Part shown: in pieces, positions 12,642-18,210 of the stretch
How positions within the stretch are numbered: position 1 is the first letter of the stretch
Layout: every line of letters starts with the position of its first letter
Source of the DNA: an uncultured Oscillospiraceae bacterium
Lineage (GTDB): Bacteria > Bacillota > Clostridia > Oscillospirales > Oscillospiraceae
Assembly: GCA_900758315.1 (NCBI GenBank)
Contig: CAAERF010000408.1
Span: 1-18,210 of the forward strand
DNA length: 18,210 nt
Direction: 5' to 3'
The notes under the pieces: generated by a model
The model's database searches: none
Told to the model about the DNA's origin: nothing
What the model saw: the letters and a program-made list of their open reading frames with translations, nothing else
Made by a program: the position numbers and the translations under genes

Positions 12642-13984
12642 ACTTGTGCCTCCCTTGCGGCCTTTACAAAGCGCTCTGCCAGCTGGGGCCGTCCCGCAAA
12701 ATACAGGTGCGGGAACGCCGCGTACAGAGTGGGCGTGGCGAAGCCGCAGCGCCACGTCCGGCCGGTGATGGGTTTGCGGACGCCAAAGGCAGTGCCGTTT
12801 TGAGTGCAGTCCCAGTAGTGGAACTCGTGGACGGGGAACTGTTCACCGGCACGAAACAGCAGGCTGTCCGTTTCGGCGGTCAGCTCGGCATAGCCAAACC
12901 GCACCAGCCGTTGGGTTTGGACGCCGTCGCCGGGCAGGACCCCGGCCATGGGCCAGCGCTGGCCCTGTGCGTCCTGTAGTGTTTGACTCAGGTACAGAAA
13001 ACCGCCGCACTCTGCCACAGTGGGCAGGCCGTTTTCTACGGCATGGCGGATGGAAGCGCGCATTGCGGCATTTTCCGCCAGCGTCTGGGCGTACAGCTCC
13101 GGGTAGCCGCCGGGCAGGTACAGCCCGCCGATGGCATTGGGCAGTGCGGAGTCGTGGAGCGGGCTGAAAAAGACCGGCTCTGCTCCGCACTGACGCAATA
13201 CCTCCAGCGTCTCGGCGTAGGTAAAGCAGAACGCCTCGTCCTTTGCCACTGCGATGGGGACGGTAGACGGTGCTTGTGGCGTCGAGAGCAGCACCGGTCG
13301 GGACGGGTGCTCACACAGACGCAGCAGACGGTCCAGATCCGCGTTTTCCTCCAATGCGGCGGCCATTTTGTCCAGCCGGGCGGTCAGATTTTTGATCTCG
13401 GCGGCGGTATAGAGCCCGAGATGGCGGCTCTCCAGAACCGCCTCGGGCAGGTGGGGCAGGCATCCCACCACCGGCAGTCCAGTCTCCCGCTCCAGCATGG
13501 GTGCCAGGCTGTCCGCCAGCATGGGCGTGCAGTCGTTGAGCAAAATCCCCGCCAGATGGCTGGGAGTGCGGAAGGCTTGCAGTCCGCGGATCTGGGCCGC
13601 CAGCGTCAGACTGGACCCTTTCGGCCGCACCACCAGCAGTACCGGCAGATGAAGCGTGTCGGCCACCTGCCAGGCGCTGGCGTGGGTGGTCACGCCGCCC
13701 ACGCCGTCGTAAAATCCCATCACACCCTCACACACCGCCGCGCTGTGGTCCCGGCAGGCTCCCTCATACAGGGTGCGGACCGTCTGGGGATGGGCCAGAA
13801 ACAGGTCCAGGTTGTGGCTGGGTACCCCCAGCACCGCCCGGTGAAACATGGGGTCGATGTAGTCCGGCCCGCACTTGAAGGCGCAGGGCTGAAGCCCGCG
13901 CCGCTGCAGTGCCCGCAACAGGGCGCAGGTCACCGCGGTTTTACCGCTGCCGGAGGCCGGCGCGGCCAGTAATACTTCTATCAT
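12638..13984 (-). CDS. cbiA: Cobyrinic acid a,c-diamide synthase (CbiA)
   Basis: The 448-aa glutamine-dependent amidotransferase amidates the a and c acetate side chains of cobyrinic acid. The N-terminal APASGSGKTAV (8-18) is the ATP-binding loop, followed by FKCGPDYIDPMFHRA (36-50) and CEGVMGFYDGV (85-95). The C-terminal glutaminase has GGLYLPGGYPELYA (286-299), Cys326 in AECGGFLYLSQ, and HEFHYWD (386-392). Length is normal for CbiA/CobB. ATG overlaps the cbiET stop (ATGA), with AGGA inside cbiET about 8 nt upstream. Confidence 0.95.
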   Translation of the reverse strand: MIEVLLAAPASGSGKTAVTCALLRALQRRGLQPCAFKCGPDYIDPMFHRAVLGVPSHNLDLFLAHPQTVRTLYEGACRDHSAAVCEGVMGFYDGVGGVTTHASAWQVADTLHLPVLLVVRPKGSSLTLAAQIRGLQAFRTPSHLAGILLNDCTPMLADSLAPMLERETGLPVVGCLPHLPEAVLESRHLGLYTAAEIKNLTARLDKMAAALEENADLDRLLRLCEHPSRPVLLSTPQAPSTVPIAVAKDEAFCFTYAETLEVLRQCGAEPVFFSPLHDSALPNAIGGLYLPGGYPELYAQTLAENAAMRASIRHAVENGLPTVAECGGFLYLSQTLQDAQGQRWPMAGVLPGDGVQTQRLVRFGYAELTAETDSLLFRAGEQFPVHEFHYWDCTQNGTAFGVRKPITGRTWRCGFATPTLYAAFPHLYFAGRPQLAERFVKAAREAQV

Positions 13985-15174
13985 AAGCAGTTTCCTGTGA
14001 TCAAAAAGACGGGATTGTTGGCCAACAGCAGGTGCAGTTTGCCCGCCGTCCGGGTCCTGCTGACGGCCAGCTGGGTGATCTCCGCCTCAATGCCGTGAGC
14101 GGTCAGCGCCTCCACAGCGGTGTGCAAGGTCTCCAGGGCGATGGCGGTGACGCACACCCGGGTGGCGGGATTTTTGGCAAAGACCGCGTCCAGAATCAGC
14201 GGCAGTTCGCCCTTGCTGCCACCGATGAACACGGCGTCCGGTGGAGGCAGTGTGTCCAGTGCCTCCGGCGCGCGGCCCTCCACAAGGGTCAGATTCCAAG
14301 CGTGGAATTTCTCGCGGTTTTGGCGGATCAGCTGGCAGGCGTCAGCTTCGCACTCCACCGCGTAAACAGGCCCGCCCACCGCTGCCAACTCCACGCTGAC
14401 ACTGCCGGTACCTGCGCCGATGTCCCAGCACACTTCGCCGGGAGTGATGCCCAGCTTGGCCAGAGCAGTAGTCCGGACCTCCTGTTTGGTCATCGGCGTC
14501 TGGCCGCGGATAAACCAGTCGTCCGGCCAGCCGGGAGTGCGGCGGGGCATCACTGGTGCGGCCTCGGCCAGCAGCACCGAGAGTGGCGCGAATGCCCGGC
14601 AGGCGCATGCGGCGGCAGTGCCGGTGAAAATCCGTTCGTCCGGACAGGCCAGATTTTCTCCCACAGTGACGGTGAGATCACCTAGACCAGCCCCGGTCAG
14701 CTGCCGGCACAGTTCCGCCGGGCCGAAGGCGCCGCCGGTGAGGAAAAAGGCCGGTCTGCCCTCCATGACGGCGGCCACCGGGTCACAATGAACGCCATGG
14801 GCCGAGACCAGGGTCCAATCCTGCCAAGGATGGCCCAGCCGTGCCGCCAGCAGCTGTACGCTGGAAATGCCGGGCAGGACCTGGGCGTCAAAGCCGTTCT
14901 CTTCCAGCAGCGGCAGCAACAGCCGTGCGCCGGAATAGAAGCCAGTGTCGCCGCTGTATACCACAGCGGCCCGGTCCCAGTCCGCCTGTTGCAGCAGCGC
15001 CAGAATCTCCGTTGGGTGGGTGGCTGCAGCCCGATGAGCCGTACACTGGGCGGGGAGGGCGTTGAGCAGGCGCACCGCGCCGATGATATACTGGGCCCGG
15101 GTCAGGGCGTTGTAGGTTTGCTCCGTCCAGGTCCCGGATGGACCGCCGCCCAGTGCCAGAAGGGTTACGTTCAT
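13981..15174 (-). CDS. cbiET: Cobalt-precorrin-6B C5,C15-methyltransferase/decarboxylase, CbiE-CbiT fusion
   Basis: The 397-aa protein fuses two enzymes that are separate in Salmonella (as in aerobic CobL). Residues 1 to about 205 are CbiE, a tetrapyrrole methylase with LLALGGGPSGT (5-15), VVYSGDTGFYSGA (71-83) and PGISSVQLLAARLG (101-114). From about 220 on is CbiT, with MTKQEVRTTALAKLG (228-242), the SAM-binding DIGAGTGSVSVELA (251-264) and AVFIGGSKGELP (314-325). Together they methylate C5 and C15 and decarboxylate the C12 acetate. The ORF extends to 15192, but ATG 15174 overlaps the cbiJ stop (ATGA) and GGGAGATG is upstream. Confidence 0.95.
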   Translation of the reverse strand: MNVTLLALGGGPSGTWTEQTYNALTRAQYIIGAVRLLNALPAQCTAHRAAATHPTEILALLQQADWDRAAVVYSGDTGFYSGARLLLPLLEENGFDAQVLPGISSVQLLAARLGHPWQDWTLVSAHGVHCDPVAAVMEGRPAFFLTGGAFGPAELCRQLTGAGLGDLTVTVGENLACPDERIFTGTAAACACRAFAPLSVLLAEAAPVMPRRTPGWPDDWFIRGQTPMTKQEVRTTALAKLGITPGEVCWDIGAGTGSVSVELAAVGGPVYAVECEADACQLIRQNREKFHAWNLTLVEGRAPEALDTLPPPDAVFIGGSKGELPLILDAVFAKNPATRVCVTAIALETLHTAVEALTAHGIEAEITQLAVSRTRTAGKLHLLLANNPVFLITGNCL

Positions 15175-15908
15175 GCCAGCATCTCCCTGCAAAATTGTAA
15201 AATCGTCTCAAAATCCTCACCGCTGTCCGCCGGACGGCGGAGCACCACAAGGCTTGCGCCGCCTGCCTCAGCTGCGGCCGCTTTTTCGGCAAAGCCGCCG
15301 TTGGGACCGCCGTCCTTGGTCACCAGATATTTGATCTGGAACTGGCGGATCAGCGCCAGATTCAGTTCCGTGGAAAAGGGACCCTGCATGGCCACAATAT
15401 TGCGGTGAGGAATGCCCGCCGCCTCACAGGCGGTCAGGCTGTCGTGCTGGGGCAGGACCCGAGGATAGAGCCGCTGGCCGCCCAGCGCCGCGAAGAGCGG
15501 CAGTGTTTTAGAGCCGGTGGTCAGCAGGATGTTGCCCTCGGTTCCAGCCAGATAGCGGACGGCGTCCTCCGGGCCGGCGACCACCGTGCTTCCTTCCGGG
15601 ATAGGGCTCTCCCGGCGGAGCAGACGCTTGTAGGGCACCCGGGCCACTGCGGCGGCGGTGCGGATGTGTTCCGTCGCCTCGGTGGCGTAGGGGTGAGTGG
15701 CGTCAATGCAGAGCGCCGCGCCCTGTAACAGCGCGGCCATGGCCTCCACATCCAGCCGCCCGCTGTGTACGGTAATGCCGGGCGTTTCGCCCTGTTCCTC
15801 GCGGCCGTAGTCGGTGGCCACGCAGACGGTCACCGATACGCCCAATGCGGCCAGTGCCCGGGAGAGGGCCCGACCATCGCTGGTGCCGCTGAAAATCACG
15901 ACTTTCAT
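15171..15908 (-). CDS. cbiJ: Cobalt-precorrin-6A reductase (CbiJ/CobK)
   Basis: The 245-aa reductase uses a nicotinamide cofactor to reduce the C18-C19 double bond of (cobalt-)precorrin-6A. Visible motifs are VVIFSGTSDGRALSRAL (3-19), CIDATHPYATEAT, RLLRRESP, GNILLTTGSKTL, VAMQGPFSTELN and VTKDGGPNGGFAEKAAAA, all typical of CobK/CbiJ. Length is normal. ATG overlaps the cbiH stop (ATGA). The upstream sequence has only a GGGGGT stretch as ribosome binding site, so translation may depend on coupling to cbiH. Confidence 0.94.
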   Translation of the reverse strand: MKVVIFSGTSDGRALSRALAALGVSVTVCVATDYGREEQGETPGITVHSGRLDVEAMAALLQGAALCIDATHPYATEATEHIRTAAAVARVPYKRLLRRESPIPEGSTVVAGPEDAVRYLAGTEGNILLTTGSKTLPLFAALGGQRLYPRVLPQHDSLTACEAAGIPHRNIVAMQGPFSTELNLALIRQFQIKYLVTKDGGPNGGFAEKAAAAEAGGASLVVLRRPADSGEDFETILQFCREMLA

Positions 15909-16639
15909 TTTCGGTCATACCCCCGGGGTGTCACCAGATGCGCACCCGCCAGACGCGTGGTGGAGCTGCCGATAAACACCGTTGTGAACATGTCCAGCAC
16001 CTCGTCCCGCAGGGCAGACAGAGTCAGCGTCCGGGAAGTCTGGCCCGGGCGACCGATGTTCTGGACCCAGCCGCAGACTGTATCCGGCGCTTTGCCAGCA
16101 GCCAGCAGGATGTCGCAGGCTTTTTGCAGGTAGTCCGCCCGCTTGCGGGAGGCCGGGTTGTAGAGACAGATCGCAAAATCTCCTGCGGCAGCAGCTTGCA
16201 GGCGGGTTTCGATTACGGACCACGGCGTCAGCAGGTCAGACAGAGAGATCACGCAGAAATCGTGGCCCAACGGTGCGCCCAGCACAGCGCCGCCGGAGAG
16301 GGCCGCAGTGACCCCGGGTACAATCTCGATGTCCACGTCTGGGTACTCCACGGATAACTCCAGCAGTGGTCCGGCCATGCCGTACACCCCGGCATCGCCG
16401 CTGCAAACCAGCGCCACAGTCTGTCCGGCGGCGGCGGTCTCCAACGCCCAGCGGCAGCGGTCCAGTTCCCGGGTCATGGGGGTGGTGTAGGTCTGCTTCT
16501 GTGGGTAAAGGGGACGAATCAGATCAATATACACAGTGTAGCCGCACAGCACGTCGGAGGCATCCAGTGCGGCCCGGGCCTGCGCGGTCATGTATTCCGG
16601 GCCGCCGGGCCCCAGTCCCACGACAAATACGTTATTCAT
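15905..16639 (-). CDS. cbiH: Cobalt-precorrin-3/precorrin-3B C17-methyltransferase (CbiH/CobJ)
   Basis: The 244-aa tetrapyrrole methylase adds the C17 methyl group and, in the anaerobic route, closes the lactone during ring contraction. FVVGLGPGGPEYMT (5-18), CGYTVYIDLI, ALVCSGDAGVYGMAG, PGVTAALSGGAVLGAPLGHDF, ICLYNPASRKRADYL and IGRPGQTSRTLTL are the conserved methylase blocks. The length is that of CbiH alone, with no CobG or ferredoxin extension. A GTG start at 16642 is possible, but ATG 16639 has GGAG 8 nt upstream. It overlaps the cbiG stop by 8 nt, pairing the two enzymes that act successively. Confidence 0.95.
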   Translation of the reverse strand: MNNVFVVGLGPGGPEYMTAQARAALDASDVLCGYTVYIDLIRPLYPQKQTYTTPMTRELDRCRWALETAAAGQTVALVCSGDAGVYGMAGPLLELSVEYPDVDIEIVPGVTAALSGGAVLGAPLGHDFCVISLSDLLTPWSVIETRLQAAAAGDFAICLYNPASRKRADYLQKACDILLAAGKAPDTVCGWVQNIGRPGQTSRTLTLSALRDEVLDMFTTVFIGSSTTRLAGAHLVTPRGYDRK

Positions 16640-17627
16640 CACGCCATCTCCAATCCGGTTGATAGGGTTTCAGTGCCAACGCCATGGTCACGCCGTTTCC
16701 GGCCAGCTTGTTACAGTACAGCGTTCCGCCGGAAGCCAGTACAGCGGCACGCTCACAGACGTTGTCCACGCCGGTCACCTGCTGCACAAAGGCGGAACCG
16801 GTAAAGGTGCCCTGGATCTGGCGCAGCTGCTCCGCCGTATAGGTGGACAGCGGCCAGTTGTGGGCATCGCAAAAGTCCAGCAGCGCCGGTTCATCGCCCT
16901 TGCGGTCGATGGTGGCCGCAGCGCAGATCGCCTGCACGCAGATGCCGGCCCGGTCCAGCAGGGCGACAAGTGCATCCTCCAGAGCGACGTGGGAAATACC
17001 GCGTCTGCACCCCACGCCCAATACAGCCAGCGGCGGTACCAGACAGAGGGCGTCCGGATCTCCACCCAGCAGATCCAGCCGGACCTGGCAGAAGTCGTCC
17101 TCTGTCACTGCAACTCCGGCAGGCGGTGTCCCGGCGATAGGCCAGGCGCTGCGCACCCGCACCGTGCCGCCCGCCAGCAGCAGGCTGGACACCTGCTTGA
17201 TCTGCCCGGGATTCAGAACCAGACAGCCCTGCCGTTTGGCCCACTCATCCACCGCAAAGATGCCGTTTGCATCGGTGGCGGTGGTGATCACCGGTACGGC
17301 GCCGCACACCCGGGCGATCTGACGGGCCAGATCATTGGCACCGCCCAGATGGCCGCTTAAAATGGGCACGGCAAAGTGTCCGCACTCGTCCACCACCACC
17401 ACAGCCGGGTCGGTGGCCTTGTGTTTGAGGTGCGGCGCGATGGCCCGCACTGCGATACCCGCCGCACCCACAAAGACAAGCCCGCCGACGTCAGCGAATT
17501 GGGCGGAAGTCCACGCCTCCAGGGAGAGTGGCTGGTTACAGCGCATGGCGGTACCGCCCAGAGCGGTGGCCAGCTCGTCGGCCAGGGCTTTGCCCTTGGC
17601 GGTAAAGGCCAGATAAGCCAGCTTCAT
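16632..17627 (-). CDS. cbiG: Cobalt-precorrin-5A hydrolase (CbiG)
   Basis: The 331-aa protein opens the delta-lactone of cobalt-precorrin-5A and releases the C20 unit as acetaldehyde. It is specific to the oxygen-independent pathway, so it identifies this operon as anaerobic-type. The N-terminal and middle domains show FVGAAGIAVRAIAPHL (52-67), KATDPAVVVVDECG (70-83), and PILSGHLGGANDLA (88-101). The C-terminal domain has LGVGCRRG (203-210) and VCERAAVLASGG (290-301). ATG overlaps the cbiF stop (ATGA), with GAGGTG 7 nt upstream. Length is normal and no fusion partner is present. Confidence 0.96.
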   Translation of the reverse strand: MKLAYLAFTAKGKALADELATALGGTAMRCNQPLSLEAWTSAQFADVGGLVFVGAAGIAVRAIAPHLKHKATDPAVVVVDECGHFAVPILSGHLGGANDLARQIARVCGAVPVITTATDANGIFAVDEWAKRQGCLVLNPGQIKQVSSLLLAGGTVRVRSAWPIAGTPPAGVAVTEDDFCQVRLDLLGGDPDALCLVPPLAVLGVGCRRGISHVALEDALVALLDRAGICVQAICAAATIDRKGDEPALLDFCDAHNWPLSTYTAEQLRQIQGTFTGSAFVQQVTGVDNVCERAAVLASGGTLYCNKLAGNGVTMALALKPYQPDWRWRDE

Positions 17628-18210
17628 GGGGTGTCACCTCTGCGGTAGCCGGTGGTGAAGCTGGGGTCGTACAGCTTGCTGCGCTGGTAGTCAGAGCCCA
17701 GGAAATCCCCCACCAGCACCAGCGCGGTGTTCCGAATTCCCGCCGCCGCACCACTTTCCGCCAGAGTGCCTACGGTGCAGTGCACGATCTTTTCCTCCGG
17801 CCAGGTGGCCTTGTAGACGATGGCGGCCGGCGTCATCTCCGTGTAAGCGCCCTTGAGCAGTTCTGCCTGCACGCCGTCCAGCAGGGCGGCGGAGAGAAAG
17901 AGCACCATTGTGGCGCCGTGGGCGGCCAGTGCGGCCAGATTTTCCCGTTCCGGCACCGGCGTGCGCCCGGCCAGCCGGGTAATGATCACGCTCTGACTGA
18001 CGCCCGGCAGAGTGTACTCGGCGTTGAGTGCCGCCGCAGCGCCGCAGAAGCTGCTGACACCGGGAGTGTCGTCATAGGAGATGCCCAGGGTGTCCAGGGC
18101 GTCCATCTGCTCCCGGATGGCGCCGTAGAGACAGGGGTCGCCGGTGTGCAGACGCACGGTGGTTTTTCCACTGGCCTCGGCCTGCTGTACGGCGGATAGC
18201 ACCTGTTCCA
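17624..18210 (-). CDS. cbiF: Cobalt-precorrin-4 C11-methyltransferase (CbiF/CobM), N-terminus outside window
   Basis: The frame stays open to the edge of the window, giving about 194 of the usual 250 or so residues. The missing part is the N-terminal GAGPGDP segment. Visible blocks are VRLHTGDPCLYGAIREQMDAL, YDDTPGVSSFCGAAAALN, EYTLPGVSQSVIITRLAGRT, LFLSAALLDGVQAEL, PAAIVYKATWPEEKI and NTALVLVGDFL, typical of CobM/CbiF, which methylates C11 using SAM. It is the first operon gene in view but unlikely to be the first of the operon, since cbiL, cbiD and a cobalt chelatase are still needed. Confidence 0.95.
   Translation of the reverse strand, partial: EQVLSAVQQAEASGKTTVRLHTGDPCLYGAIREQMDALDTLGISYDDTPGVSSFCGAAAALNAEYTLPGVSQSVIITRLAGRTPVPERENLAALAAHGATMVLFLSAALLDGVQAELLKGAYTEMTPAAIVYKATWPEEKIVHCTVGTLAESGAAAGIRNTALVLVGDFLGSDYQRSKLYDPSFTTGYRRGDTP

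Noticed and set aside
11664..13972. Two long plus-strand frames (379 and 329 codons) opposite cobT and cbiA
   Set aside because: They are antisense shadows with low-complexity Gly/His/Gln/Arg composition and no recognisable motifs, while the minus strand encodes complete conserved enzymes.
17624..18210. Possible cobalamin riboswitch or operon promoter at the right edge
   Set aside because: The right end is still inside cbiF coding sequence. No B12-box-like element was seen there or elsewhere in the window, so any riboswitch must lie outside.
1..18210. CRISPR arrays, tRNA or rRNA genes, insertion sequences, phage or integrase genes
   Set aside because: I saw no regularly spaced direct repeats, no cloverleaf or rRNA sequence, and no transposase or recombinase motifs in any frame.

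Overview
The window looks like a chromosomal stretch from a GC-rich, endospore-forming, anaerobic Clostridia species. A gut Oscillospiraceae/Flavonifractor-like genome is my best guess. The reasons are GC-biased third codon positions, strong AGGAGG-type ribosome binding sites, a SpoVAC spore-membrane protein, and an oxygen-independent (CbiG-type) cobalamin pathway. The taxonomy is an inference, since no rRNA or other marker gene is present.

The left 4.7 kb holds short, mostly independent transcription units: the 3' end of hemW (1-558, +); a divergent pair of a cysteine-rich HxlR regulator (607-1005, -) and an AhpD/carboxymuconolactone-decarboxylase-like protein (1223-1579, +), with a 26-bp palindrome between their promoters; an intergenic region packed with hairpins (1595-1860); a solo spoVAC (1915-2361, +) behind a sigma-G-like promoter, followed by a 37-codon basic ORF (2372-2485, +); an XRE-HTH regulator fused to a polytopic membrane domain (2541-3605, -); and a standalone C39-like cysteine peptidase (4000-4620, +) with a clear sigma-A promoter. 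Strong hairpins separate the convergent genes.

The right 13.5 kb (4731-18210, all on the minus strand) is one very compact cobalamin operon of at least 16 genes. In transcription order they are cbiF (5' end beyond the window), cbiG, cbiH, cbiJ, cbiET fusion, cbiA, cobT, cobU, cobS, a short degenerate cobU-like gene, cobC, cbiB, cobD, cbiP/cobQ, cobA and cbiC. Fourteen of the fifteen junctions overlap and the other has a 3-nt gap, so translation is probably coupled throughout. The operon covers ring C11 and C17 methylation, ring-contraction lactone opening, C5/C15 methylation with decarboxylation, precorrin-6A reduction, methyl migration, a,c-diamidation, adenosylation, the remaining amidations, the aminopropanol arm and lower-ligand assembly. 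The early steps (cbiK/X, cbiL, cbiD) and any cobalamin riboswitch are not visible and would be expected upstream of base 18210.

Most of the window is standard biology. The least explained items are the 105-aa CobU-like protein with a broken Walker A motif, the C39-like protein with a five-cysteine cluster, the hairpin array at 1595-1860, the redox-looking HxlR/AhpD pair, and the solo spoVAC with its tiny basic neighbour.
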